From NCBI RefSeq assembly GCF_020379485.1, contig NC_063452.1:51460439-51524438 (forward strand): 64,000 nt of DNA. Reading direction: 5' to 3'. This stretch comes from Brassica napus (taxonomy: Eukaryota; Streptophyta; Magnoliopsida; Brassicales; Brassicaceae). The translations under genes were made by a program, and so were the position numbers. The notes below the pieces were generated by a model. It was not told where the DNA came from and made no database searches. It saw nothing but the letters and a program-made list of their open reading frames with translations. The first letter of the stretch is position 1. Every line of letters begins with the position of its first letter. Below, one piece after another: positions 1 to 12,299 of this stretch.

Positions 1-147
1 AGACATGATCTTCCTCTCTTGTGGATGTATCTTGCAAAAGAGCAATCACTTGAAAGGGAATTAGTAACCAAACAAAGCAAAATAAAACATATGAAAATAA
101 AACTTAGTCTCAAGAAAGTTTGAAATCCTAATGACAAATCCACTAGT

Positions 148-165
148 TCCCCGGCAACGGCGCCA
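148..165 (-). promoter_or_regulatory. Primer-binding site, tRNA-Asp type
   Basis: The minus strand reads TGGCGCCGTTGCCGGGGA, the exact complement of the plant tRNA-Asp(GUC) 3' end. Three bases separate it from the LTR end at 169, the normal spacing for priming minus-strand reverse transcription. Confidence 0.85.
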
Positions 166-168
166 AAT

Positions 169-1724
169 TGATTAAGCGTTTAAGCACACACCAATTAACC
201 TAATGTGCCAACAATACCACAATCGAATGGTATGTCATTGTAGCATTTTAGGATCGAATCCACAGAGAACTAGAGACTTATAACACCAAGAATACACAAA
301 CCTTCCTAATCTAAGCAAACAAGAAGATAGATGATTTGTAACAAACTAATATCCTAGAAATATAAACAAGTGAATCCATGGGCTAAGGGAATTGATTTCA
401 AGTAACTAAGATCCAATCTAGGTGACAAGCTTTCAATCAAAGTAATCTCTTAAGTCTAAACACAATTCTAGACAAGTCCTATGTCTAGGTAAATGCTCAT
501 TTGCTTAGAAATCATTAAACATCAAATGTCTTTGGCTTAATTCAATCAAGCAATCTTTAAGTTCAAGTTCAATAACTATCTAGCAATTTTAACATCAAGT
601 GTCCTTGGCTAATCTCACTAGAGCTTAGTTGAGTTGATTCAAACACTTCATCTAATCATGTCTGATGAGAAGTGTTTAGAAATCAGGTTTAGAGTGATCA
701 AGACTAAACAAGCATTAAGAATACTCAACAAGCAAGTTCATACAAGGATCTAATACAATAACACCATAGATCTTCACTAAGTTACTCTAATCTCCCTAAC
801 CCATGAATTCTTAAGGAAACTACTCACTAATCTCCATGAAAACACTTAATCTCATAATAGATTGAAGCATATTCAAGTAGATACAACAGAGAATAAAGAT
901 AAACAAGGATTTAAACAAGCAAAACGAAATTAAAACTCAAGAACAGATGATGAACAATGAAGAACACTCAAGAACACCAAGAACAATGGTATTTCAAAGA
1001 GAGAGTTTTGACAAGTTAAATTATTACAAAGTTAGATTCTGATGATTCTTGCCCACTCTTTTGATAATAAGAAAGCAAATATTATACAGAAAAGTAGGAA
1101 AAATCGTGCAAAGGAAAGGTGGGTGGAAGATAGTGGGAAGTTGGTTGATCCCATCAACTTTCAAGTGGTCCCCGGCAAGGATTGATACACCTATAGTAAA
1201 TCGATCATAACGTGTCCAATACAGCTTCAAATGACTTGAAACCACTTCCATTGGAAAGCTAACTCAATTTCCAGTGTCTCCACAAATTTTGAGCTTCAGA
1301 AGAGATTTTTAAGGCTTTCATCCGTGTTCATCTTTCACTCTCCGGATTCGGGAGCGACCTCGCTGTGTCGCTGTGAGAGGTCGCTCCGGATTCGTTGTCT
1401 CCGGGTGATCAATACGCGAGCGACTCTTCCCTGTCGCTCTAGTAAGGTCGCTCCAGTAGGGTGATCAGAGCGACTTGGTGGTGTCGCTCCGGACTGGTCG
1501 CTCCCATGCCTTGCTCGCCCAATGACCACTCTAAACACTCCTTTTTGAGCTCCAAATGCCTCTGAAAATCCCACCAATGGTCCTCTAACTCATCCATGGT
1601 GCTCTCCAACACCTGATATGTACAAATGCAATGATATGCAACCTAAATGTGCCTAAATGATGCTCTAAATGACCAAACCATGCAGGAATAAGAAGTTAAA
1701 AACATGTAAATTCACAAGATATCA
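169..1724 (-). repeat. 5' LTR of the Athila-like element
   Basis: Read on the minus strand, the LTR starts TGATATCTTGTG at 1724 and ends CGCTTAATCA at 169, giving TGAT/ATCA terminal inverted bases. It ends 3 bases from the primer-binding site. It has no long open frame. The segment around 1350-1504 is full of GAGCGACC/GGTCGCTCC words in both orientations, unlike the AT-rich remainder. Confidence 0.65.
1350..1504. repeat. GC-rich inverted-word cluster inside the LTR
   Basis: GAGCGACC and its complement GGTCGCTC, with close variants, occur repeatedly within about 150 bases and can pair as several alternative hairpins. The cluster lies within the Athila-like LTR; its role is unknown. Confidence 0.6.
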
Positions 1725-1729
1725 GACTG

Positions 1730-2387
1730 ATCTTAAAAGATCAAAGACTCTGAACCTAGCTGGCGTTTCCAAGTGATGAACTCCTTTGTTCCTCCTTGCT
1801 GAATCCTTCTTCTCGGACTTCTCTCTTTACCAACTCGTTTCTGCTCTCTAACTTCTCTCTAATCTTCCTTTCTGAATTGTGTGAAACAAATGAGAGCTCA
1901 AAGAATCCTTATATAGGATTTCTAAAGCTTTCTCACCAAGTCGGGCACTTTATGCCAGTTTCCTTATTTGGCTTTGTCAAAGATCACTATCAATGGGTTG
2001 ACTTGATATATTTGATTCTTACCTTAGGTGACTCCCGCAGATCCGACATTCCTTTTGTATTATCCCGCAATTATGGCTAGTCAAACTTTCTTTACTTGGA
2101 ACTTGCATTATCCAATAGCCGAACATTCTTTAATTGGTCTTGCGTCTTGATCTCTCCGTATGTATGCTCTGATCGTTCCATGATCAGTTTACCATCGCTC
2201 AATCCATTCTGAATATTTTCCATGAGCTCACTGAAGATCCGGCACTTAGCTAAAAATACATTTATTTTTCCAATCTTCACGAATACAAAGTGTCTCCACA
2301 CTTAGAAAAATACTCTCTTTGTAGAATAAAACCTCGCTCGTTCTATTTTCTTCAAAATTAAAAATATTCTGCGAGCGGGTCGTTACA
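1730..2387 (-). mobile_element. Degraded LTR-like segment, minus strand
   Basis: The minus strand begins TGTAACGACCCGCTCG at 2387, a start common to many Brassicaceae LTRs. It has a TATA box (CCTATATAAGG, plus 1909-1917) followed by a CT/GA-rich leader. The other end meets the Athila-like LTR, which seems to have inserted into it. No second LTR or primer site is visible, so this may be a solo LTR. Open frames across it on either strand are incidental. Confidence 0.4.
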
Positions 2388-2760
2388 GCTATCCTACGGA
2401 ATTTCTTTTGTTTTAAAGTTAATTTTTTTTTTGAGATTTTTAAAAACAAAAATGGTATGTTGACAAACAAAAATAATAATGAAGCCAAGTTAAAAAAAAA
2501 ATCAATTAAAAGAAGAGATTTAATGTAAAAACAGTTTTTTTTAAAACATTATTTAGCAAACCTAATTTATGTTAATAAATCGAAGCCCATATTTTTTCCG
2601 AAAAAAAAACAGAAACTCTTTTCGCACTACCAACTTTTCTAGTTCCATCGAAAGTTCTATATTCTTATATGTTTCTCTGCAGCCGACGGATGCCTTGCGC
2701 TTGCTTTCTAAACAATCGAGGGAAAATAAGTTAATGTCTTCAGTCTAACAACTGCAGAAG
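2388..2760. other. AT-rich intergenic DNA
   Basis: Poly-A/T tracts with no gene. The last 100 bases are more GC-balanced and could be the promoter or 5' UTR of the small spliced frame starting at 2761. Confidence 0.5.
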
Positions 2761-3072
2761 ATGGATCTATTGTTAATTTCAGCGTTTGGCATAAAGGTTT
2801 GAGTTTCTTAATTGAGGTTTAGTTGAGTTACTACTTAGTTTTTTTTCTAATCTACATTCTTTATTTTTTATTTTTCAGAGACCAGCTAAGGTATGGAATA
2901 CCAAGACCCTTCAATCGGATAGACAGAGCCCGGCTTCAGTTTTAAAAACAGGGGAAAAACCCTTGCAAGCCTTTGATCGGTAAAGGTGTGGTAAAAACTC
3001 TCCTTTGGTTTCTTTAGCAGAATGATTTTAATTCACTTTTAATTTATCTATCTCAGGAACAGGGTGGAATGA
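2761..3072 (+). CDS. Possible small three-exon gene, about 50 aa, hypothetical
   Basis: I do not recognise the product. An ATG at 2761 opens a frame joined by two plant-like introns with GT..AG ends. The exons are 2761-2796, 2879-2979 and 3057-3072; the introns are 82 and 77 bases and T-rich before each acceptor. The predicted protein begins MDLLLISAFGIK, continues RPAKVWNTK, and ends NRVE before TGA. It has a short hydrophobic start and a basic, polar remainder. The phase is consistent across both junctions, which supports a real or formerly real gene. It is very short, and no neighbour helps define a role. It could be a chance arrangement or the 5' remnant of a longer gene. Confidence 0.3.
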
Positions 3073-6000
3073 GTAACAAATTGGATTGATTGTAGAAGGT
3101 CTTAATAAATGAGAAGCTAATAGACGATTTTTCATAAGAGAAGTCGGATTGACTTGATTGTCTCAGCACTATTTAAGTGCTAGGTTGATAAATATTATTG
3201 TTCAGAGCATATATGATATTGCTGTTTCAGCTCTGTTTAAATGGTAGATTTATAAATATTATTTTTCAGAGGATGTAGGATATTTGAAATATTTATTACT
3301 TTTCAGGCATGAAGTATTAGCAATATAGACCAACTACTCTGTTGTGGAGAAAGATAGACCAGCAACAATGGATCTTGTTACCCTAAAAACACACACGGTC
3401 ATATTAGATTCAAGTAATAATATGTAATATAATGAATTGAAAAAGCTATAAACAAAAAGATATTCATCTGCTAAAATCATCTCGAAGGAATCACCTCCAA
3501 AAAGTGTGTTTTACTTCCATAAATGTAAACATTCCGCTTGAATACGCCAATTGTTTTTTAAGGTCTTAGTTTTGTGAGAGGGGCAAAATTCGTCAGCTTA
3601 GATATATTTATGTTTTCTGTTTGCTTTGATATTTTTTTGATGAATGATAGATGAAATATATATACTTGGCTTTGGCAAGGGTAGGTTAAATAGGAAAAAA
3701 GTAACTCAAGATTTTGGTAGTTATCATTTAAAAGCAAAATCAAACGAATAGATGTTTTATAATTATTAAATATACATTCTATTTTATTATATCATAGTAA
3801 AACATAATATACGTCTTAAATTCTAAAGAATACTTGTTGTGAATAAACGAACGGATAGCTCACTGTATAGTATGGAAATAATGGTTTAGAAAAAGCGTAA
3901 AACTACTGTGTTTTAATCAGTGGCATATGATTGTAATTATTGAGAAAAACTCATGGTCAACATTTATTTGTACTCTTGTTTTAGTAGATTAGATCGGTGA
4001 AAATGAGTCAAATACTTGAGTTTTCTCAAATTTCTGAAACAAACAAAATATTAATAGAATTATACAATTTTTATTGTAAGGATGTTAAACTGTGAACGTA
4101 AATCATTTGGTTATAGTCGTAATGAACGAAATATATAAGCCTATAGAATCGTGTAGAAGGAGGGAACTGGTAATAAATGCTAAAGCTAAAACCAGCTTCA
4201 TCCAGCGACTCGAATATCGTATTTGTGGAAACTCCTCGATCAGCAGTTTCATGTCGTTACTCGTTGCTCCATGTGATGTTACCGAATGCACGAACCGGTT
4301 TGGCTGCGTCGAAGCTGGGACCACTAAACACTTAGAAAGATCACTAATAGTTATGGACCAAACCGAGATTAGATGATACTAACCGATCGAGTTTTGATTA
4401 TGATAACCAGAGAATAGATTAAAAGAAACTGAGATAATCGATTGTCATAACTTAAAACAGTTGAAGGAAGTTAATCCCGCGTAAGCCATGTCATCAAATT
4501 TAGAGAAGCTTAATGATTAATGTCATGTCACCATAGTGAATTAGCTGAGTCACCATTGAGAATTAGTGAGTCAATCGAATTATAACGTTTTCAGTTAATC
4601 GGGTTCTCAAATAGTAGTACGATGTTTCATATGTAATAATCTAATGGTTTTTTTACACTCGATTGTATTATTAAACTTTCTAGGCAAAAAGTTCTAAACA
4701 ATGAGAACTAGCAAAAAAAAAAGTAAAAAATGGATACATCACTAGGAATCCAAAGTAAACCAACACACATATATTTTGCATATGGATGACTAAAGATTTT
4801 CCATATAAAAACTTCATATTTGCTTCTGGAATAGTCGAATCTCAAGGGATATAATCGACATATTAATCCAAAAACACCAAGCTTCTGACTGAATTGAGAA
4901 CGATTGCCACTTTCTATTTAATACTCCAGTAGGAGTCATCGAGACAAGACAACTCTTTATATTGCTCTATTGATAATAACAAACTCAAAGAGATTACCGT
5001 TCCATAGAATTTCATGATGTCTTTCGAAGTAACCATATTTTGCAGCAAGAACTCCATCACCATCAAATGAAGAACCATCAACTATTGAAGCCGGTAAGAC
5101 CCGTCACCACCATCTGCAGTAGATCTGTCAATTACCTTTTCCAAACAATTCAATTGAACCGAAGTTTTTGTTTTACCAAATCCATTGGAAGCAACATACA
5201 AAAGAACAATAAATTTTTTTGCCAGATTTAAAATAAATTGACAATCAAACAAACCAAGTTTCTGGAAGTAAAACAAATCAAAGAAAAAGAAGCAAAACGA
5301 ATCAAACAAGCCGATGTCGGAGCTATAGAAGCCACCAGCCATCGGCTTGAAACTATATAAAAAAATCACTATTTCTTTCTTGACGGCTAGGGTTTGTGCT
5401 CAGGATTTAAACCCATAATCTAATGGTTTGGCTTGCCATTAATTGTGATACTATTTTTCTCAAGTTAAGGTTTTAATTTTGTTTAAATTTTATATTTTTA
5501 ATTTAAATTATAAACAATAACTGTTTTAATTATTTAATAACATGTGAACCAAAACAAATTTGTTTTATCTAATTAATTAATAATAGGCTTCAATAAGCAT
5601 TACGATTGAAACTATACATGCTTTAATTATACTCTAGATATTTTATATTAAGCATTAGGATTAATATTTGTAAGAAATGAACATGTAAATATTTTAGGGA
5701 AATTGCCACAAAAATCACATTTATAGTACCACTTTTCATGTTTACACTAACCATTTTTACCATCATTTTTAATGAAGGGTAAAAGACACTTATACCCTTA
5801 GAGTTAACTAATCTAGACTTAGGGTTTAGAGTTGAGGGGTGAGGTAGGATTTTTGGAATGTGAAATTTAGGATTCTAATAAATACATAAATAAATACTTA
5901 ATTTTTAAAAAAAAATAGTTTCAAACATAATTCTCAATTTTCAAAAAGAAATTTGGAAAAAAATCATAAAAAAAATTCAAAAAAAGAAAATTAATAAAAA

Positions 6001-6231
6001 AGTTCGAATTTGAAAAAGTATAATCCGAAAACATAAAAAAATATTTTTTAATTTTTAATTTTTAATTTTTAATTTATTTAAATAATGATTTATTATATAT
6101 ATAGAAAACAAGGGTATAAGAGTCTTTTGCCACTTAATGAAGAATGTATTTTTGAAAATGTCCTTTTAGTGGTTGTAAAGATGAAAAGCGATATCAAGAA
6201 AGTGGTAAATTTCCCCAAAATTTTATTGAGT
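3073..6231. other. AT-rich intergenic DNA with no supportable gene
   Basis: No extended coding frame with recognisable content on either strand. A GC-richer patch at about 4090-4380 and another at 5000-5370 hold frames of 60-95 codons without known motifs. The stretch 5400-6230 is almost pure A/T with poly-A tracts. Confidence 0.5.
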
Positions 6232-6262
6232 ACTAGGGTAGGCCCGCCATACGGGCGGAAAG
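6232..6262 (-). mobile_element. Helitron 3' terminus (minus strand), degenerate
   Basis: ACTAG at 6232-6236 is followed by GGTAGGCCCGCCATACGGGC. Read on the minus strand this is a GCCCG/CGGGC hairpin a few bases before CTAGT, the layout of a plant Helitron 3' end. The base after CTAGT is A, not the expected T, so the edge may be mutated. I could not find its 5' TC end. Confidence 0.45.
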
Positions 6263-7033
6263 TTAGGAAAAAAAATATTTTATATGAATTTACATTACTT
6301 TTATGAAACATTTTTCAAAAAAAAATTGTAGATTGAAAACAATATTATAAACAAAAATAAATAAATAGATTTCGGATATCATGTTGTTATTTTTAATACA
6401 TATTTTTGGACTGAATTAAAATGATAATAATTTTCATTATTCTATGAAGAAAAAACTAATATAATAAGATTAATAATGTCCATATACAATTATGCAATGA
6501 TCATGCCAGAGAAATATGTTAAGGAAAAACTTATATGATCTAAGTCAAAACAACATTTTGTTAGCGTGAGTAGTTTGGTCTGTGTATGTTTTAATTAAAA
6601 TGTGATAGTTTTCTATTAATGAAAGTCATACTTCAACTTCCCTGCCACTCTTTAAATTGATTATTGTCTATCGTTATTAAATAAGTTTAGAATTTATTAG
6701 ATAAGTTTTACTATTAATTTAGAATTTATTAGTACCGTGGAAACTTGCATTATGAATTAACCATATATTTAAATTAAATTATAATATTGCATGGATGTTT
6801 TTTTTATAGAATCTATGCTCGTATGTAATAAAGAGCTTATGCAGCAGATGCGTGTAATTATCTTGCAAAATATATTTTTGCCTTGGTATATTAATACTTT
6901 GAAATAAAACTGTTTACCTTATAAAAGGAATCGTTTAAAATTTTCAATTATCAGAGTGTTCATTTATTCAAATAACTAAGTAGGAGTAATATATAATAAT
7001 ATGTTTGCTGTATTGTATGGAAAAAAAAAAGTT

Positions 7034-7180
7034 AGGAGCACTATTTATCGTGAAATTATGGACCTTAAAAAATAAGTTGATGTAAATGGGTAAAGAAAAT
7101 AATTATAGGAGCACTATTTATCGTGAAATCATGGACCTCAAAAAATAAATTGATGTAAATGGGTAAAGAAAATAATTATT
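7034..7180. repeat. Tandem duplication, two units of about 73 bp
   Basis: The unit beginning AGGAGCACTATTTATCGTG at 7034 recurs at 7107 with few changes (TGAAATTATGG against TGAAATCATGG). Both units end in GGGTAAAGAAAATAATTAT. No coding content. Confidence 0.85.
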
Positions 7181-8242
7181 CCTATGTTTTTTTTTGCTTA
7201 AACATTATTTATATGTTAAATGTTCAGTATATGTATATCAAATTAGTAAATTCAATTTTGCATTCACTATATAATATTATACATTTTATATGTACATTCA
7301 CTAATATACTATAAATCTATTGGTTCATCTAGTTTTTTTGGTTTTTAAGGGGTATTTTACACAGTAAAATAAATAAAAACATTTTATTGTATTTTTGACA
7401 CATGTAAATCCAATTAAAATCATTGTACCCGGTTATGTTGATTTACATTAATTTATCATATCGGTATGATCAAATTGAATATCAACAATATCATGAGAGT
7501 TGTTTTTATGACGTATTTATAAGACGAAGAACACGATATTATTTGTTTACTAAAATATAAAAGTATATTGTTAAAAGTATTATTTTTAATTTGATCTAAG
7601 ACCCAAATGGCAATATTCTCGCATGTTTATGAGTTACACCAAAAGCTGACACGATCTCCAATTCCAACTCCAAGTTAATGAGACGCCATGTTTTGGATGC
7701 GGACACGTGTCGACTTCTCAAGACTCGAATTAGTGACGTGAAACGCCATTTTTTTCATATTTTTTACTATTAAGTTCTTATTTATTTTTTTAAAAAATTA
7801 TAATACTGTTCGAGATATCTTAATGGTCGTGTCGTGACTATAAGAATGATATTTTGTTGATTTATTTTTGAGAGCAGTTAAACAATGTAAATTATTGTTC
7901 TGGTATTTTTAAAATTTAATTTTATGTATGAGTAGATATTCAGGTATCAGATCGAGTTCAGTTTATGTCTTTTCAAATTATGGGTTTTAGAATCTAGAGA
8001 TTTAAATTTTATTTTGATATTTATTAGTTTTGGTTCGGGTTCGGTTCAGCGGCCTTGGCTACCCATTTAAATTATGTTTATTTTATTGAAACCCAAATAT
8101 ATTTTAAGATCTTCAAATTCCAAAATAAAAGTAATATATATATGTAATAATTATGTATAACTAAATGCATAAAACTATCATGAAAAATGGTTCGTTTGAA
8201 TATTTGAGTGGGAAACCATTAAATATTTTAATGTTTTGAGTT

Positions 8243-8284
8243 TTTTTACTGGTTTAAACATTTTAAACATTTTAAACATTTTAA
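8243..8284. repeat. Short tandem array TTTTAAACA
   Basis: Four near-perfect 9-bp units in an AT-rich setting. It makes a spurious Met-Phe-Lys repeat on the minus strand, which I do not regard as a protein. Confidence 0.7.
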
Positions 8285-9814
8285 AAGGTTTAAACAATTC
8301 CGAGTATTTTTGAGTATTGTAAATATTTTGGATATTATATTTTAAATTAATTATTATATTTAAATATATAATTATAATTTTCAAAAAAATTGGGTACCTA
8401 AAATATTTTGATTCGTGTGAGATTCAGTTTCAGTTCTTCGGATAAAAATTCCGAAACCATTCCAATATTTTACCATTTTCGTTCGAATTCGGTAGATATT
8501 TTTTAGGTCGGATTTTGGATATTTTGCTAAGCCCTAGTTTAGTGTATACTTTTTATGTTGTTTTTCTCATGACTTATTCTCTTATTTCTTATAATATTAT
8601 TCCATCGTAAACAAAAAATATATTAGTGCGTTGTATTAGTATAGATTGTACTTTTCAGTTCCGAAGCATTCTGTTTACCATCAATGGAGTATCAACAAAC
8701 CAATACAAAGGTAAAACACCTCAAAAATGAAATTGTAGTCATTGCACTTATAGAAAGCAAAGCATATTTTTGTAGAAAAAAGAGAGTATCATTTGGTAAA
8801 AAAAATCCTCCATGTTTTGGTATGAGTTTGTGGTCAGAGATTTTTAAGGTTGAAACCAAAATGTGTAATATTAAATCTCAAACAGAGACAAATATTTCTA
8901 ACAACTATGATAAAAAATACGAAAATCAAATCCTGAAATTTGTTGATACCAATGACGCATGCTCTTTTTTTTTTAACACTGAACTAAGCGGATATGAATT
9001 TTCAGTTTTTAATTACTTATTTTATTAAACGATGTATTTGTAATATTCGTTCATATTATATTCATTAAGTAAATATTGTTTTTTTGCATCTTAAACTATC
9101 TATTTTTTTTTTTACGAATGTGTGATATCATATAAAAAAATGAGTATAGAGTTAATTAGATAATTTTAAAAACAGAAATTTTTCTTTCGTGTGCGATATC
9201 ATATAAATAATGATCCGCCCAGTTAACAAAAATCATGATTATTTTATGTGTAATTTTTTTTATTTTGACTATTTTCTTAAAACTGTATTAAATTTTACAT
9301 ATTTTAATTAGAATATTTTAAATATCCTTACCTTTTTATTTGAAATGTAACTCAATATTTTTTTAACAACTATAATAAAATATTTAAAAAATATTTTTAG
9401 AATTTGTTTGAAAAATATGAAAATTACATTTTAAATTAAAATGATCCTAAAATATGATAAGTTTTGATGTAAAAGAAAACTCAAATTATGTCAAAAATAA
9501 TGATATTCAATGATAATAACAATTTTAATTGATTATTTTAAAAAAAATAAATTTACAAAAATATTGTTTGAAAGAAAATTCATTTATCTTTCAAATATAA
9601 AATGAAAATATTATAATTAAATAATAAAAAATATAAATAAAAATCATAAATTTAGCAAATGACAACTGAGTTATATTATGCTAAAATTTTCTTTCTAACA
9701 ATTTATCAAATGACAAATGAGTTATGAGCAAATAATACCATATAATTTTTAAAAACATAGCAATTCTTAAATATTTTTTGAATAAATAATTATTTTTAAA
9801 TTTAATCAACTGAA

Positions 9815-9848
9815 AATAATATCCGTATAATTGTGTGAGTCAAATTCT
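9815..9848 (+). mobile_element. Possible degenerate Helitron 3' terminus (plus strand)
   Basis: GTCAAATTCTAGTTTT follows an imperfect hairpin-like segment, resembling the common Brassicaceae Helitron ending GGGTCAAATTCTAGT. The hairpin stem is badly decayed and no 5' end was found. Confidence 0.3.
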
Positions 9849-10595
9849 AGTTTTATTGATGCATGTTAAATATTAGTGCTGCATGTTTTAGATAACATTT
9901 TAATGATGCACATTTTTTAAAAATCTCCATTATTAAAATTATGCACGTAAGGATAACTCATAAGGTTTGTTTTTTGGTTGATTAAATGACATTATGTCCA
10001 AATTTATTTAAAGATATTTCACTAATGTAACTGAAAAAGACAAACAATAAAATATGAAGTTTAAATTCATTTAAGCATATTTCATTAATGTAACTGAAAA
10101 GACAAATAATAAATTAGGCAGTTTTATTTGTTTTAGAATATTCATAAATGCAACTGAAAAAGACAAGAAAAAAAAAAGGAGTTTAATTAATGAAGTAAGA
10201 ACATTTTCAAATGGGTACTTTTCTCTTTTAATAATAAAGATGCTTTCTTTTGATAAATTCAACTGTTTCCATACAAAAAAATTAAGAAAAACGAATAAGG
10301 GACATGAAAATGGAAATTCACCCTTAATCCCTTCAGACCATGCTAGTCAAGAGCTTCAGTTAGCAGATGTTGTTGTAGCCAACTTGGGCCAAACCTTGCA
10401 ATATAAGATTGGAATCTGTGCTCTCTCGTCACACTACCTGCAATTTCCATCGCTACTCTGTTTTTGGATACCGGAATTTGAGCACAGGACCAACTCCGAA
10501 TGTCACCAAGGTTCCATGACACTTGAATGACACATGCTCTAGTTAAATAGAATAGCGGTGATCCTTAGAATAGTCCCAGATCCATCGTCTCCATG
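9849..10595. other. AT-rich DNA followed by a coding-like GC island
   Basis: 9849-10330 is AT-rich, with a repeated fragment (TTCATTAATGTAACTGAAAAGACAA) split across 10010-10170. The interval 10340-10530 has higher GC. A minus-strand frame there contains NLGDIRSWSCAQIPVSKNR and SVTREHRFQSYIARFG. It looks like a captured exon I cannot identify. Confidence 0.4.
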
Positions 10596-11333
10596 TCACT
10601 GGTCGACGAACCATTCCACATCTTTTCGATGCCTCGCATTCTTCTTCTTCTCCATGCCGACATGGTCTTCATGACCACCACCACCGCGACCCCCTCCTCT
10701 GCCACCGTGATCACCACCGCTTCTGGAAATACTATTTTAACTTTTTAGCGAGTAAAACTATCTGCACAATATCATTGGCCAAAGTGCATTTTGTTAATAC
10801 ATAATAAACTCCAGATGTTTCATATGTTTGGAATTTTGTTATCATGTCAACCAATTTATTTGAGCATGATAAAGGCATAGTTGTGAATAAAATCAGACCA
10901 ATGAATTCAAGAAAGCAGCTGAGTTAGAGTAAGACAAAAACTTATTATTTCCAATATTCTCTTTATTATTTCTGTCTGGAAGACAAAAAACTTTTGACCA
11001 AGATCAAGAGAAATATTTTTCAATTAGACTATCGCTAATGCTTTTTGCGACAATATAGAAGACATAGGGGAAAAAACAGGAATGAATAAAAAGAATATCT
11101 TTACTTGAAAGAGCAGTAGTAGTAACCTCTGTTCCAAACAACTAAACATTGATTGTACTGAAGCAATGAAGTAATGGCATGAAAACTTACAGTTTTAACA
11201 TCAGTGATGTGAATGAGCAATATGGCTATCACAGTAACACTGGGACCAGCGAAGAAAAAGAAACCAAAGCCATGAGCACAGCCGGTGGAAACTCTGAAAG
11301 TAGTCTCGATATTCAGTGGTCTTCCAAGATAGC
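10596..11333 (-). pseudogene. Two splice-bounded exons of an unrecognised gene, minus strand
   Basis: Exon 11191-11333 has an AG acceptor at its 5' edge and a GTAAG donor at its 3' edge. It encodes a segment with YLGRPLNIETTFRVSTG followed by a hydrophobic run (FGFFFFAGPSVTVIAILLI) that looks like a membrane span. Exon 10596-10722 follows a TTTCCAG acceptor and encodes a Gly-Arg-rich stretch (GGRGGGRGGGG). It then has a basic tail (MEKKKNARHRKD) and a TGA. Whether the two belong to one transcript is unproven. I do not recognise the protein. The pieces lie among transposon debris without an evident start exon, so a transduplicated fragment is more likely than a working gene. Confidence 0.4.
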
Positions 11334-12299
11334 CTGACCGACGAACAGGTTAGATGATTTCATTATATTCCTGCAAAAGCAATTGTTCCCAGAGTATATA
11401 GACTATCTAGTTAACATCTCAATCAGACTGAAAACATCATCTACATTAATAGAAAAAAACAGAATCATCTGTTCCAGAAATCTGATGGAGCGAATTAGAT
11501 AGACCCAACCTTTATGGGAACAATTGGATGTACAGATGAATATGAACATTTTGGTGTTGATGGATCATGTGAGAGAACCTATAGAGCAACGATCCTGCGA
11601 AAAACAAAAACCCATAAGAGAAAGAGAGAGAATAGCTGCCAGCCGAAAGATGGATGAATAAGCCATTAAACAGGAAAATAAGATTCTAGTTTTTTTTTTA
11701 ATGAATTGAGAAGATGACGTTTGGGAGATGAGGTCTGACCTTTTTATAGGAGGATAAACATTGAATGTTTGATTGTGGTAGTTGTGGGTCGTAAATTGCT
11801 TCTTAATGGCGATGAATTGATGAATCCGTAACGTTTTGGAGGACACGAATCTAAGACGAACCGGCGCGAACGAAACTTAATCCAGGGACTTATCAAAAAA
11901 AAAAAAAAAAGCTCGATCCAGAGATTCATCAGGAAGATACATCTCACACATCCTCCTAAAACTCAGATAATGTCGATGGTTCTTGATGGCGAAGGATTCG
12001 TATGATGATGAACTTGGAGATGACGAATTCGGATGGAAGATGACGATTAAAAAGTATAAAAGAACATTCTGCTCAAGGCGGATAAACTTTAGAAAGAGAA
12101 GAAGAGAATGCGACTCAAAGGTTTCAGCCCAAAATTATATTTTTAAGCGTACAGAATACACAGACGTGTAAAGCCCATTAGAAACAAAAAAAAAGAAGCT
12201 CGAGACTTAGTTCAATAGGACACGTATCACTCTCTGCGCCCTTTATCTGATGACATGGCAAGAAGAGAAGACAGTGGAGCTCTTCTTTATAGTATATAA
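11334..12299. other. No supportable gene
   Basis: Mixed-composition DNA. A minus-strand frame near 11570-11660 begins MAYSSIFRLAAILSLSLMG and resembles a signal peptide, but it ends within about 30 codons without further support. Confidence 0.45.

Larger units (their letters stand above)
1..1724 (-). mobile_element. 5' end of a minus-strand Athila-like LTR retrotransposon
   Basis: Positions 148-165 match the 3' end of plant tRNA-Asp, so on the minus strand this is a primer-binding site. A TG..CA-bounded LTR (169-1724) lies immediately beside it. The element therefore runs leftward out of the window, and only its 5' LTR and the first part of its leader are visible. A tRNA-Asp primer and an LTR of about 1.55 kb fit the Athila branch of Ty3/gypsy, as an inference. 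No gag or pol is visible, so autonomy cannot be judged. The right flank (gactg, 1725-1729) would be one TSD copy; the other lies outside the window. Confidence 0.7.
6263..9814. other. Very AT-rich DNA, probably decayed transposon remnants
   Basis: No gene found. Contents are poly-T and TA-rich tracts, a 73-bp tandem duplication (7034-7180), a short TTTTAAACA array (8243-8284), and CGGTTCGG-type words near 8030-8050 and 8480 that recur around 18000-18130. A GACACGTGTC palindrome (G-box core) at about 7702-7712 is isolated from any gene. Confidence 0.5.

Noticed and set aside
7702..7712. G-box (CACGTG) as part of a gene promoter
   Set aside because: No gene, TATA box or leader follows within a reasonable distance on either strand.
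8684..9028. A 114-codon plus-strand frame as a protein gene
   Set aside because: Very AT-rich, no recognisable motif, no splice or promoter context, and set in decayed repeat DNA. Length alone is not enough.
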